Origin: Lactobacillaceae bacterium L1_55_11
GTDB taxonomy: Bacteria > Bacillota > Bacilli > Lactobacillales > Lactobacillaceae
Reading direction: 5' to 3'
DNA: 64,000 nucleotides
NCBI GenBank assembly: GCA_029433155.1
Contig: JAQYTT010000002.1
Span: forward strand, 305,232 to 369,231
Part shown: positions 27,179 through 37,098 of the stretch, one piece after another
Position numbering within the stretch: the stretch's first letter is position 1
Layout of the letters: the number at the start of each line of letters is the position of its first letter
Notes under the pieces: model-generated
Seen by the model: only the letters and a program-made list of their open reading frames with translations
What the model was told of the DNA's origin: nothing
The model's database searches: none
Made by a program: the position numbers and the translations under genes

Positions 27179-28708
27179 TTGAAATTTAGTGAACTAGGTC
27201 TATCCCAGGAAATCTTAGATGCAATCAGCGCCCACGGCTATGAAGAAGCAACGCCAATCCAGGAAAAGACGATTCCGTTAACTCTGGCTGGCAAGGACGT
27301 GATTGGGCAGGCCCAGACGGGAACCGGTAAGACGGCTGCCTTTGGACTCCCCATCTTGGAACACATTGACCTAAATAATCCCAACATCCAGGCCGTTATC
27401 ATTTCCCCAACCCGGGAACTGGCGATTCAGACGGCGGATGAATTAAGTAAGTTGGGTCATGACAAGCACGTTAACGTTCAGGTTGTCTTTGGTGGTTCAG
27501 ACATTCGCCGCCAAATTCAAAACCTGAAGTCCCATCCCCAAATCTTGGTCGGTACCCCTGGCCGTCTCTTAGACCACATCAACCGGCGCACGGTCAAGTT
27601 GGACCACGTCAAGACCCTGGTCTTAGATGAGGCCGATGAAATGCTAAACATGGGCTTCTTGGACGACATCGAGGCCATCATTGCCAAGACCCCAGCTGTC
27701 CGGCAGACCCTGCTTTTCTCAGCTACGATGCCGGCCCCAATCAAGCGAATTGGCCTACAGTTCATGACTGACCCTGAGACGGTTAAGATTGAAGCTAAGC
27801 AGTTGACCACTGATCTGGTTGACCAGTACTTTGTGCGGGTCCGCGAAAACGAAAAGTTTGACGCGATGACCCGGATTATTGACGTCCAGGCGCCTAGCCT
27901 GGGGATTGTCTTCGCCCGGACAAAGCGCCGTGTTGAGGAACTTGCCCGCGGACTAGAGGCCCGTGGCTATAAGGCCGCCGGTTTGCACGGCGACTTGACC
28001 CAACAGATGCGTTCCCGGGTTTTGGGGCAGTTCAAGTCTCATGAAATCAACCTGCTGGTCGCCACTGATGTGGCTGCCCGTGGTTTGGATGTTAAGGATG
28101 TCAGTCACGTTTACAACTATGACATCCCCCAAGATCCTGAATCTTACGTTCACCGGATTGGCCGGACTGGCCGGGCCGGGGCTACCGGTACTTCGGTGAC
28201 CTTTGTGGCACCAAACGAAATGGACTACCTGCGGGCCATCGAAGACCTGACGAAGAAGCGGATGACCCCATTGAAACCAGCAACCTTAGCGGAAGCCCGT
28301 TTGGGTAAGATTAAGGCAGCGACCGGTGAGGTTAGCCAGCTGGTCAAGTCCGTGGATGTCGCTGACATGCAGACTCAGGTTGATGAGTTGACCCAGCAGT
28401 ATTCTGCCCAGGAATTAGCGGCAGCTTTGTTAGCTGACGTGGCTGGTCTAGACAAGCAAAACGCGCCAGTTGAAATTTCACGGGAGCGCCCACTGCCTCG
28501 CCGTCGTGGCGGCGGTAACCGGGGTGGCTATCGTGGCCACCGCAATGGTAATGGTCGCCGTGGTGGCGGTGGTTACCGCGGTCGTTCCAACGACCGGCGT
28601 GATGGCAACCGTGGCGGTTATAATGGCCGTGGCCGTCAGGACCGTCGTGATCACCGTTCTAATGGCGGTGGTGGTAAGCGCCGCGAATTTACTGTTCGTG
28701 AAAAATAA
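27179..28708 (+). CDS. cshA: DEAD-box RNA helicase CshA-type
   Basis: A 509-residue ATP-dependent RNA helicase for mRNA turnover, ribosome assembly and cold growth. It starts with TTG (27179), 7 nt after AAGGAG. Motifs in order: Q motif (TPIQEKTIP), I AQTGTGKT, Ia PTRELA, II DEAD, III SAT, IV-VI ending HRIGRTGRAG (about residues 325-335). The C-terminus from about 437 is a low-complexity Gly/Arg-rich (RGG-like) tail of about 70 residues, a nonspecific RNA-binding arm. Terminator at 28726-28751. Confidence 0.95.
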   Translation: MKFSELGLSQEILDAISAHGYEEATPIQEKTIPLTLAGKDVIGQAQTGTGKTAAFGLPILEHIDLNNPNIQAVIISPTRELAIQTADELSKLGHDKHVNVQVVFGGSDIRRQIQNLKSHPQILVGTPGRLLDHINRRTVKLDHVKTLVLDEADEMLNMGFLDDIEAIIAKTPAVRQTLLFSATMPAPIKRIGLQFMTDPETVKIEAKQLTTDLVDQYFVRVRENEKFDAMTRIIDVQAPSLGIVFARTKRRVEELARGLEARGYKAAGLHGDLTQQMRSRVLGQFKSHEINLLVATDVAARGLDVKDVSHVYNYDIPQDPESYVHRIGRTGRAGATGTSVTFVAPNEMDYLRAIEDLTKKRMTPLKPATLAEARLGKIKAATGEVSQLVKSVDVADMQTQVDELTQQYSAQELAAALLADVAGLDKQNAPVEISRERPLPRRRGGGNRGGYRGHRNGNGRRGGGGYRGRSNDRRDGNRGGYNGRGRQDRRDHRSNGGGGKRREFTVREK

Positions 28709-28725
28709 GATGTTAAGTTAAACTA

Positions 28726-28751
28726 AAAGCCGTCCATTTTTGGGCGGCTTT
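28726..28751 (+). terminator. Terminator after cshA
   Basis: AAAGCCGTCC-ATTTTT-GGGCGGCTTT stem, short T-tail. Confidence 0.8.
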
Positions 28752-28770
28752 CCTTAGGGGAGGGGCAGGA

Positions 28771-29952
28771 ATGGAAATGGTCGAGGCCGCCCTGAATTAT
28801 ATCCACAGCCGCCCGAAAGGGGATAAGGCTGGTACTACCCAACAGAGGATGGCCGCCCTGCTGGCTGCCCTGGGTAATCCTGAGCAGCAGCTACCCAAGG
28901 CCATTCACGTGACCGGCACCAATGGAAAGGGATCAGTGGCCACCATGGCCAGTGCCATTTTGACGGCCGCTGGTTACCGGACCGGTCTCTTTGTCTCCCC
29001 CTATATCGTTGATTTTCGCGAACGGATTCAAGTCGACCAGGAGTGGATTAGTCCAGCCGACTTGGTCGCGGTGACCAAAAGGGTTAAAGATGCCGTTGAG
29101 CAACTGTCTCATCAAGCCAAGCCAATGCAAGTGACCGAATTTGAACTGGTGACGGCTATCATGTTCACCTATTTTGCGGAACTGGACCTGGATGCCGTGG
29201 TGGTGGAGGTTGGCATTGGTGGCCAAAATGATGCCACCAATGCGTTAACGGCCAACAAGGTACCGGTGATTACTAGCGTGGCCTTAGACCACCAGGAAAT
29301 CCTGGGGCCAGACATTGCCAGCATTGCCCAGCAAAAAGCCGGCATTATCCCGGCTGGGCAACCAGTTGTCGTTGGCCAGTTGCCTGACGCTGCCAAAGTG
29401 GTCATTGCCAAGCGGGCTAGTCGGTTGATCAGGGGGCGAGTTGGTGAATTTGAGCCCGGCCTACCCGGTCAGTACCAGGCTGAAAATACGGCTACGGCCG
29501 TGGCCGCTGTCCGTCAGTTTGACCCCGAGATTAGTTCAAATGAGATTAAAAGAGGCCTGGCGGCTAGCCGGATGCCGGGTCGCTTTGAACGGGTGGCCCC
29601 CAATCTTATTCTAGATGGGGCCCATAACCCAGCCGGTCTAGCAGCATTGCTAGCCGGCCTGCGCGCCTTGACCAGTAAACCAGTTACCCTGATCATTGGC
29701 AGTCTGGCCGACAAGCACCTAGAACAAATTCTCCCTGAGCTAGTCGGCCAATCACAATTTGAGGTGATTTTAGTGGCCTTTACCGGGCCCAATGGGCGGG
29801 CGGCCCTGGATGCTGAGGCGGTAGCCGCCGATTACCAGGTCGGCTTTGCCAAAGATTGGGAGACCGCCTTGGCCCAGGCGCCGGCAGACCGGTTGAAAGT
29901 TTTGACCGGCTCCCTATATTTTGTTAGTGAGGTAAGAAAAAGTTATGAATGA
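28771..29952 (+). CDS. folC: Folylpolyglutamate synthase/dihydrofolate synthase
   Basis: A 393-residue Mur-ligase-fold enzyme that adds glutamate to folates (and may make dihydrofolate). P-loop GTNGKGS at about 48-54, SPYIVDFRERI, a catalytic EVGIGGQNDATN and C-terminal DGAHNP. It is shorter than the usual 420-430 residues; some loops are compact. No folate-synthesis neighbours, so salvage of folate polyglutamates is its likely main role. A purine-rich GGGGAGGGGCAGGA precedes the ATG. Its end overlaps the MFS gene by 8 nt. Confidence 0.92.
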   Translation: MEMVEAALNYIHSRPKGDKAGTTQQRMAALLAALGNPEQQLPKAIHVTGTNGKGSVATMASAILTAAGYRTGLFVSPYIVDFRERIQVDQEWISPADLVAVTKRVKDAVEQLSHQAKPMQVTEFELVTAIMFTYFAELDLDAVVVEVGIGGQNDATNALTANKVPVITSVALDHQEILGPDIASIAQQKAGIIPAGQPVVVGQLPDAAKVVIAKRASRLIRGRVGEFEPGLPGQYQAENTATAVAAVRQFDPEISSNEIKRGLAASRMPGRFERVAPNLILDGAHNPAGLAALLAGLRALTSKPVTLIIGSLADKHLEQILPELVGQSQFEVILVAFTGPNGRAALDAEAVAADYQVGFAKDWETALAQAPADRLKVLTGSLYFVSEVRKSYE

Positions 29953-31339
29953 TACCGGAAAACTCAGCCCCCGCCTAATTTTGAGTATTTTGGCCATTGC
30001 GCTGCTGGGGTTCACTGATATTATGTTGGAAACGGCCTTAAACGTCAGTTTCCCGGTCATGATGAAAGAATTGAGCGTTAACGCTGGCACCATCCAGTGG
30101 TTGACCTCGGGCGTAATTTTGCTGACGACGGTGGTAGTCATCCTATCACCCTGGTTGAAGCAGCGCTTTACCAACCGCAGCCAGTTTACCGTGGCCGCGA
30201 TTGTTTCGATTATTGGAATCAGTATCGATGCCATGAGTACCCAGTTTGGCTGGATATTGTTTGGCCGGCTCTTACAGGGAGTTGGTGGCGGAGTCGGTCT
30301 GCCCCTGATGTACAACGTTGTCTTCGAGCAGGTGCCAGAACGCAAGCGTGGAACGATGATCGGTTTGGCCTCCCTGATTGTGGCCTTTGCCCCAGCCCTG
30401 GGACCTTCCTTTGGTGGCTTTTTGACCGAACACTTTGGTTGGCGGATGATTTTTTGGGTGGTCCTGCCCATCCAAATCGGGTCCCTGCTCCTGGGCTGGG
30501 TAACGATTCGCCAGGTTGATCGGACCGTCAAAGAAAAACTGGATTGGTTAGGCTGGCTCCTGCTGACTGCTTTTTTCGTTGGGGGCCTCTTTGCCATCGA
30601 AAACTTCAGTGGTCATGGTCTGCTCTACCTGCCGGCTCTGATTGCGACGGCATTCATGATAGTTGGGATGGTGGGCTACTACTTCCACGCCAAGCACTAT
30701 CCAGAACCACTCTTGGACCTGTCGATGTTTAAGTCTTCCATCTTCAGCATGGCCGTGATTGCGGCGGTGATTATCCAGGTGGTCAACCTGACCTTTAACT
30801 ATGCCATTCCGATGGGCTTGCAACTGATTTTACATCAAAATTCTCAAGTGGCTGGTTTGGCCCTGTTCCCAGGTGCCTGCGGCTTTGCCCTGATGTCCAT
30901 CGTGTCCGGTCACCTGTATGACCGCTATGGGGTCCGCTTTCCCAACTACCTGGGCCTAACCCTGATTTTGATGGGGGTTTGCTGGTTCTCGGCCGTGCCA
31001 TTTACGGTTTGGTCGATGACCGCCGGCTTTGCCATCATCAACTTGGGGGCTGGTTGCTGGTTTGGTAACAACATGACCAATGCCATTAGCCATCTGCCCC
31101 GGCACCTGACCAGTGGTGGTAATTCCATCTTTTCGGCCGTCAACAACTATTCCGCCGCGGTGGGAATTGCCATCGCCGCGGGCGTGATTGGTGCCTTCCA
31201 AAAGGGTGGTTCCTCGATTGCGGAAAGTACCCGGGCCGGGATTACTTGGATTTATGCCGTCGATATCTTCTTTGACTTCATTGCCGCGGCCCTGTCTTTG
31301 CGCCTGGTTTACATGAGTACGAAAAAAGATCGGTCCTAA
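29945..31339 (+). CDS. MFS transporter, DHA2 (14-helix) drug-efflux type
   Basis: A 464-residue membrane protein with about 14 hydrophobic segments. TM1 motif, then motif A-like GRLLQGVGGGVGLPLMYN and motif C-like APALGPSFGGFLTEHFGWR, characteristic of EmrB/QacA drug:H+ antiporters. The substrate is unknown. The start (ATG 29945) overlaps the end of folC, with GAGGTAAG as ribosome site, implying co-transcription with folC. Confidence 0.88.
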   Translation: MNDTGKLSPRLILSILAIALLGFTDIMLETALNVSFPVMMKELSVNAGTIQWLTSGVILLTTVVVILSPWLKQRFTNRSQFTVAAIVSIIGISIDAMSTQFGWILFGRLLQGVGGGVGLPLMYNVVFEQVPERKRGTMIGLASLIVAFAPALGPSFGGFLTEHFGWRMIFWVVLPIQIGSLLLGWVTIRQVDRTVKEKLDWLGWLLLTAFFVGGLFAIENFSGHGLLYLPALIATAFMIVGMVGYYFHAKHYPEPLLDLSMFKSSIFSMAVIAAVIIQVVNLTFNYAIPMGLQLILHQNSQVAGLALFPGACGFALMSIVSGHLYDRYGVRFPNYLGLTLILMGVCWFSAVPFTVWSMTAGFAIINLGAGCWFGNNMTNAISHLPRHLTSGGNSIFSAVNNYSAAVGIAIAAGVIGAFQKGGSSIAESTRAGITWIYAVDIFFDFIAAALSLRLVYMSTKKDRS

Positions 31340-31370
31340 GCTCGTATCATTCCTTGAGGGGGATGGCGAG

Positions 31371-31970
31371 ATGACCAAGCGACAAGTTCATGAGTTTTAC
31401 ACACTATTAAACGCTGACGCTGCCAAGGCAAGTCAGCGTTTTTGGCATTATTTTCCGAATTTGTACGACCTAAAGGAAAGTGATCAGGACCACTTAGGGG
31501 ATTTTATTGCCCATGACCCGGTGGTTAATCGGGCCCTTTTATTGGCAGTGGGACTGGGTCAGCAGGTTCAACTAGCCCAGCGTAGGGATTTGATTAACGG
31601 CCGCTATTCTAGTCAGGTTGGATCGTTCTTGCAAAATGCGCTGGGGAGCTTAAAGCAAGAACAGCTTAATCTAGTCCTCTTGGATGCCCAGCTCAAGGTT
31701 AGGGTCTTTGAACCGGTTTTTAGGGGGACCCTGACCCAAATCACGGTTTCGCCCCGTGAAATTTTTCAACGGGCCCTGCAGGTGAATGCTTATGGTCTGA
31801 TGGTGGCCCACAATCATCCCAGTGGGGGTTTGCAGCCGTCTCAGGCTGACTGCCAGTTTGTCAAACGGCTCCAGGACCTAGGTCTGGCCCTGGACATTCC
31901 GCTTTTGGATGCCTTTGTGGTCACCAATAACCAGTACTTTAGTTTTTCGGAACACCAGCTGCTGGTGTAG
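31371..31970 (+). CDS. radC: RadC-like JAB-domain protein
   Basis: A 199-residue protein. The C-terminal ~125 residues are a RadC/JAB1 metalloprotease-like domain: SPREIFQRALQVNA, HNHPSGG...D (JAMM-type ligands) and the ending LLDAFVVTNNQYFSFSE. Canonical RadC is about 225 residues with a helix-hairpin-helix N-terminus; here the first ~65 residues are divergent. The true function of RadC is not settled. It lies directly upstream of yvcK; normally uvrA/rapZ genes occupy that place. Confidence 0.82.
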   Translation: MTKRQVHEFYTLLNADAAKASQRFWHYFPNLYDLKESDQDHLGDFIAHDPVVNRALLLAVGLGQQVQLAQRRDLINGRYSSQVGSFLQNALGSLKQEQLNLVLLDAQLKVRVFEPVFRGTLTQITVSPREIFQRALQVNAYGLMVAHNHPSGGLQPSQADCQFVKRLQDLGLALDIPLLDAFVVTNNQYFSFSEHQLLV

Positions 31971-31987
31971 GCCTTCACCAAATAAAA

Positions 31988-31996
31988 TGCTAAAAT
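31988..31996 (+). promoter_or_regulatory. Extended -10 promoter before yvcK
   Basis: TGCTAAAAT with no clear -35, 49 nt before the yvcK ATG. Confidence 0.45.
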
Positions 31997-32044
31997 AAAA
32001 CCAGTTAACGACTAATTTTAGACCTGGGGGCCCGTTAGGAAATC

Positions 32045-33013
32045 ATGAAACCCAAAATTGTCATTATCGGTGGTGGCTCTGGCCTGCCGGTTATTATCCG
32101 TCCCCTGGTAAAAAAACAGGTTGATCTTTCAGCCATTGTGACCGTAGCCGATGATGGTGGCTCCAGCGGCCTGCTACGCGACTACATCAACATTGTTCCC
32201 CCTGGGGATATCCGTAATATTATCGCGGCCATGTCAGCCAGCGACCCCGAAATTTTAAAAATCTTCCAGTACCGCTTTGATTCTAAGGATGTCTTTTTGG
32301 CCCAGCACGCGGTCGGCAACTTGGTGATTGCGGCGATGACCGAGATGTACGGTGGCAATATTTTTGATGCGGTCCAACACCTCAGTGCCTATTTGAAGGT
32401 CCAGGGACACATTTACCCGGTTTCCAATGAACCGCTGATTTTAAAGGCCCGGTCTAAGACCGGGCAAGTCTTGAGTGGGGAATCGTCCATTACCGCCGCC
32501 CACCAGCAACTTGACCAGGTCTGGGTCGAAGGCGATGAACCCAACGAAGTCCCCCGGGCAGTACCCCAGGTGGTTGATACCATTAAGCAAGCTGACCTGA
32601 TTGTATATGGTCCCGGTAGCCTCTTTACCTCGATTTTGCCCAATGTGGTCGTGCCCGAGGTGCGGGCTGCGCTGCAAACCACTCCGGCTCGTCAGGTTTA
32701 TATCAGTAACATTATGACCCAGAAGGGCGAGACTGACGCCTACACTGACGCTGATCATCTAGCAGCCCTCAACCAACACATCGGCAAGCCAGTGATTGAC
32801 TATGTTTTGACGAACACGACCCCGGTACCCAAAGACTTTGTCGACTACCAGCGCTGGCATGAAGTTGCCCAGCAGGTGGTCAGGGACCGGGCCGGAATTG
32901 AGGCCCAGGGTGCTCAAAGTGTAACCGGCGATTACCTAGCCCTGCGCGATGCCGGTGCCTTTCACGACGGCGACAAGGTGAGCAACGAGCTCTTAAAGCT
33001 TTTGGAGAAATAA
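32045..33013 (+). CDS. yvcK: YvcK/GlmR-type (CofD-like) regulator of cell-wall precursor supply
   Basis: A 322-residue protein of the YvcK family (GlmR in Bacillus), which binds UDP-GlcNAc and steers carbon to peptidoglycan precursors during gluconeogenic growth. Diagnostic parts are the N-terminal [23 protein letters not shown] and PPGDIRN, and [10 protein letters not shown] in the middle. It begins ATG with TTAGGAA upstream, and whiA starts 2 nt after its stop. The usual rapZ (yvcJ) neighbour is not present upstream. Confidence 0.93.
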   Translation: MKPKIVIIGGGSGLPVIIRPLVKKQVDLSAIVTVADDGGSSGLLRDYINIVPPGDIRNIIAAMSASDPEILKIFQYRFDSKDVFLAQHAVGNLVIAAMTEMYGGNIFDAVQHLSAYLKVQGHIYPVSNEPLILKARSKTGQVLSGESSITAAHQQLDQVWVEGDEPNEVPRAVPQVVDTIKQADLIVYGPGSLFTSILPNVVVPEVRAALQTTPARQVYISNIMTQKGETDAYTDADHLAALNQHIGKPVIDYVLTNTTPVPKDFVDYQRWHEVAQQVVRDRAGIEAQGAQSVTGDYLALRDAGAFHDGDKVSNELLKLLEK

Positions 33014-33015
33014 GT

Positions 33016-33963
33016 GTGTCTTATGCGGCCGAAGTCAAAAAAGAATTAACCGGGCTGATTGTCCAGACTGCCAATGCCAAGGCGGAGTTGTCGGCCTTGC
33101 TGCGGATGAATGGGGTCACGACCCTGGGCAGTAGCCAGCAGGTGAAAGTTAGCACTGAAAATGCGGCCATTGCCCGCCGGATTTACACCCTGCTCAAGCA
33201 AAGCTACCCCAGTATCACCGTCGAAGTTCAAGTTAGCAATGCGCCCGGGGCGCTAAACCACCATAAGACCTTTGCCGTCCTCCTGGAAAACCAGGTCCAG
33301 ACGGTTTTAGATGACCTGGGGGTCGATTCCTTTGGTTTGCACCCAGCTATTCCGGCCCGGATTTTGAACGCCGATAATAAGCAGCGCTCCTTTTTACGGG
33401 GGGCTTTTTTGGCGGCCGGGTCGGTGAATTCACCGGAGAAGGCCAACTACCATTTAGAAATCTTCACCACCCACGAAGAGTTGGCTGACCAACTCGTTAA
33501 GCTCATGGCCCACTTCAACCTGCCGGCCAAGATTGCCCCGCGGGGAAAGGGCTATTTGGTCTACCTGAAACGGGCTGAAAAAATCGTCGAATTTTTAGCC
33601 ACGATTGGGGCAACCCAGTCGATGCTGCACTTTGAAGATATCCGGATGATGCGTGACATGCGTAATTCAGTTAACCGGCTGGTTAATGCCGAAACCGCCA
33701 ACATGCAAAAGACGGCCAATGCTGCTAACCAGCAGATTAGTCAAATTCAATTGATTGCAAGCGCGATTGGCGGGGTCGACCACCTGCCGGTTAAACTCCG
33801 GGATGTGGCCCAGGCCCGCCTCGATCATCCTGATGAATCCCTGGCTGAAATTGGTGATTTACTCGAAATTAGTAAGTCCGGTGTCAACCACCGCATGCGG
33901 AAGTTAACCGCCCTGGCTAAGACAATTGCGGCCGGTGAAGACTACGACCTTTCCCACCTGTAA
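33016..33963 (+). CDS. whiA: DNA-binding protein WhiA
   Basis: A 315-residue WhiA: N-terminal LAGLIDADG-endonuclease-like fold ([25 protein letters not shown] near 118-143) and C-terminal helix-turn-helix ([23 protein letters not shown]). In Firmicutes it affects cell division and chromosome segregation. The start is GTG (33016) with TTGGAGAA upstream. Follows yvcK by 2 nt, the conserved order. Confidence 0.94.
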   Translation: MSYAAEVKKELTGLIVQTANAKAELSALLRMNGVTTLGSSQQVKVSTENAAIARRIYTLLKQSYPSITVEVQVSNAPGALNHHKTFAVLLENQVQTVLDDLGVDSFGLHPAIPARILNADNKQRSFLRGAFLAAGSVNSPEKANYHLEIFTTHEELADQLVKLMAHFNLPAKIAPRGKGYLVYLKRAEKIVEFLATIGATQSMLHFEDIRMMRDMRNSVNRLVNAETANMQKTANAANQQISQIQLIASAIGGVDHLPVKLRDVAQARLDHPDESLAEIGDLLEISKSGVNHRMRKLTALAKTIAAGEDYDLSHL

Positions 33964-33987
33964 ACCTACTTTTATCGCTAGGGATTA

Positions 33988-33996
33988 TGTTAGAAT
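33988..33996 (+). promoter_or_regulatory. Extended -10 promoter of clpP
   Basis: TGTTAGAAT, 49 nt before the clpP ATG. Downstream, AGCGG-TCATTT-CCGCT (34011-34026) is a small inverted repeat in the leader. No CtsR direct repeat is recognisable. Confidence 0.55.
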
Positions 33997-34045
33997 ATGC
34001 TTTGAAACTAAGCGGTCATTTCCGCTCTATTATAAGGAGAACATT

Positions 34046-34648
34046 ATGTGGCCAGGAGTTATTGAACAAACTGCAAACGGACGTGAAAGCTATGATTTGC
34101 CTTCCCGCCTGTTAAAAGATCGTATCATTTTGGTCCAAGGTGAAGTTGAGGACGGTATGGCAACTTCGATTGTTGCCCAGCTGCTCTTCTTGGAAGCCCA
34201 AGACCCCACTAAAGAAATTTCCATGTACATTAATTCGCCCGGTGGTTCTGTTACTGCCGGCCTTGCCATCACCGACACGATGAACTTTATTAAGTCACCG
34301 ATTACTACGATTGTGATGGGTCTGGCTGCTTCAATGGCAACCATTATCGCCGTTTCTGGTGAAAAGGGTCACCGCTTCATGCTGCCTAACGCTGAATACC
34401 TGATTCACCAGCCAATGGGCGGTGCCGCTGGTGGTACCCAGCAGACTGACATGGCTATTATCGCCGAACAGTTAACTAAGACCCGTAACAAGCTGAACAA
34501 GATTTTGGCTGATGGTTCTGGTAAGGACATCAAGATGATTGCCCGTGATACTGAACGTGATAACTGGATGAGTGCGGAAGAAACCCTCGGTTATGGCTTC
34601 ATTGATGGTATTTTGGAAAAGTCCGGTGAAAAGCCCGTGACGAAGTGA
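34046..34648 (+). CDS. clpP: ATP-dependent Clp protease proteolytic subunit
   Basis: A 200-residue serine protease that forms the Clp degradation chamber. Triad Ser96 (GLAASMAT), His121 (YLIHQP) and Asp172 (TERDNW). ATG 34046 with TATAAGGAGAACATT is chosen; the open frame extends 40 codons upstream but that part has no ClpP similarity. It follows whiA, the conserved order in Firmicutes. Confidence 0.96.
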   Translation: MWPGVIEQTANGRESYDLPSRLLKDRIILVQGEVEDGMATSIVAQLLFLEAQDPTKEISMYINSPGGSVTAGLAITDTMNFIKSPITTIVMGLAASMATIIAVSGEKGHRFMLPNAEYLIHQPMGGAAGGTQQTDMAIIAEQLTKTRNKLNKILADGSGKDIKMIARDTERDNWMSAEETLGYGFIDGILEKSGEKPVTK

Positions 34649-34670
34649 GCAACAAAGCCGAGTTTTACGG

Positions 34671-34676
34671 TATAAT
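34671..34676 (+). promoter_or_regulatory. -10 element of ldhD
   Basis: TATAAT, 35 nt before the ldhD ATG; the -35 region (around 34648-34653) is weak. Confidence 0.5.
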
Positions 34677-34692
34677 ACGAACTGGTAGATAA

Positions 34693-35706
<1,014 letters not shown>

Positions 35707-35728
35707 GATTACTCACTATATTGATGTT

Positions 35729-35759
35729 AAAAAGCCAGTGGCTTTGCCCCTGGCTTTTT
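35729..35759 (+). terminator. Terminator of ldhD
   Basis: AAAAAGCCAG...CTGGCTTTTT stem with T-run. Confidence 0.92.
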
Positions 35760-35767
35760 ACACGAAC

Positions 35768-35777
35768 TAACATGTTA
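35768..35777. promoter_or_regulatory. Palindrome TAACATGTTA before EIIC paralogue 1
   Basis: Perfect 10-bp palindrome, 23 nt before the ATG, flanked by AAGAA. The same motif precedes the second paralogue (36999-37010), and neither site has a role as a terminator. Confidence 0.5.
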
Positions 35778-35800
35778 AGAAATACACAAAGGAAAACATT

Positions 35801-36952
35801 ATGACAGCGACATTTAACGGCCACCAGTCCCTGGGACTGAAATCATTCTTCTTTAAAGTCCTTTCCGGTTCAGCCCAGGGCATTTTAATCGGCGTCCTGC
35901 CCGCTGCTGTGATGAAATATATCATCCAATTCTCCGGAATCGGTAAAACAGCCTGGGGAGCTGATTTAGCGGCGATTCTGACCCTATTTGGTACCTTGAT
36001 ACCATTCTTAATCGGGATGGCAGTTGCCATGCAGTTTAAGATGTCGATTATCGACACCGGGGTGGTGGCGATTGCCACCATGGTTTCGGCTAACTCCATC
36101 CAGTGGGGAGTGGTCGCCAAGGGGACTAGTCACCCCTTGACCCACCAAGTCCTGGCGGCCCCAACCTGGATGTACGTAGCCAATGGTACCGGGGACGTGA
36201 TTAACGCCATGGTGGTTGCCGGATTGGCAGTTTTTGTAACCTGGCTAATCGCCCGTTACCTAAACGGTTTTGGTTCAACGGCGATTATTCTCAGTCCGAT
36301 TATCGTCGGTGGGGGCGTGGGCCTAATTGGTAAATTGATCGGCCCTTACGTTTCCCAGTTGACCACCTGGATTGGGGATGCCGTTGAGCTCTGCACCCGT
36401 CTGGCACCGCTGCCCATGGCTGTCCTAATTGCCATGGCCTTTGCCATTATCATTGTTACCCCGGTTTCGACAGTCGGGATTGCCCTAGCCATTGGCCTGC
36501 ACGGGATTGCTTCGGGTGCGGCAGCCATGGGGGTGGTAGCGACAACGGTAGTTTTGATCATTAACTCCTGGACGGTTAATAAGAAGGGGACTACGATTGC
36601 GATTGCCCTGGGCGCCATGAAGGGAATGATGCCCTCAGTCTTTGCCAAGCCAATCACCATCCTGCCCTTTATCTTAACGGCGGCAACTGCCGCCGTGCCA
36701 GTTGCCGGCTTTAACATCCAGGGCACCCCGACTACGGCCGGCTTTGGTTATATCGGCTTGGTATCGCCCATTCAGTCGGTCATTAAGGATCCGGCTGTGC
36801 CAAGTACGGTGATGAACCACTTCATTAACCCGCTGACCGCTCTGTTAGCCTGGGTAATTATTCCAGTCCTGGCTGCCATTTTGGCCCAGCTGATTCTCAG
36901 CCGCTGGTTAAAGCTTTATCAACCAACCGATTTCAAACAAGAACTTTCCTGA
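35801..36952 (+). CDS. EIIC-like (PfoR family) membrane protein, copy 1
   Basis: A 383-residue polytopic membrane protein (about nine or ten helices) similar to the PTS EIIC_2/PfoR-type family, often annotated as a PTS sugar transporter subunit IIC or perfringolysin regulator-like protein. Conserved blocks: GSAQGILIGVLPAAVMKYI, NGTGDVINA, LAIGLHG and GTPTTAGFGYIGLVSPIQS. No EIIA/EIIB partners are encoded nearby, so transport by the PTS is unproven. ATG 35801 follows AAAGGAAAA. It is followed by a terminator and its paralogue. Confidence 0.78.
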   Translation: MTATFNGHQSLGLKSFFFKVLSGSAQGILIGVLPAAVMKYIIQFSGIGKTAWGADLAAILTLFGTLIPFLIGMAVAMQFKMSIIDTGVVAIATMVSANSIQWGVVAKGTSHPLTHQVLAAPTWMYVANGTGDVINAMVVAGLAVFVTWLIARYLNGFGSTAIILSPIIVGGGVGLIGKLIGPYVSQLTTWIGDAVELCTRLAPLPMAVLIAMAFAIIIVTPVSTVGIALAIGLHGIASGAAAMGVVATTVVLIINSWTVNKKGTTIAIALGAMKGMMPSVFAKPITILPFILTAATAAVPVAGFNIQGTPTTAGFGYIGLVSPIQSVIKDPAVPSTVMNHFINPLTALLAWVIIPVLAAILAQLILSRWLKLYQPTDFKQELS

Positions 36953-36958
36953 TTAACG

Positions 36959-36979
36959 AAGGGCCTAACGGCCCTTTTT
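36959..36979 (+). terminator. Terminator between the EIIC-like paralogues
   Basis: AAGGGCC-TAAC-GGCCCTT followed by T5. Confidence 0.9.
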
Positions 36980-36998
36980 AGTTTGGGTGGACCAATTC

Positions 36999-37010
36999 TT
37001 AACATGTTAA
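36999..37010. promoter_or_regulatory. Palindrome TTAACATGTTAA before EIIC paralogue 2
   Basis: Perfect 12-bp palindrome overlapping the likely -10 (TTAAAA) of the second paralogue. Shares TTCTTAACATGTTA (reverse complement in copy 1) with the upstream gene, suggesting one repressor for both. Confidence 0.55.
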
Positions 37011-37098
37011 AATAAACTAACCCTTTCTTTTGACAAGCTTCCCCCCCGGGGAGTTGCCAGCAAGCCCGCTTAGACAAGTAAAAGGAGATGACCACGTT

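Noticed and set aside
28470..28721. 83-residue ORF overlapping the 3' end of cshA
   Set aside because: It is a shifted-frame reading of the Gly/Arg-rich tail (Val/Ala-rich artefact) without a ribosome site.
33988..34045. CtsR binding site before clpP
   Set aside because: No GGTCAAA direct repeat; only a small AGCGG/CCGCT inverted repeat is visible.
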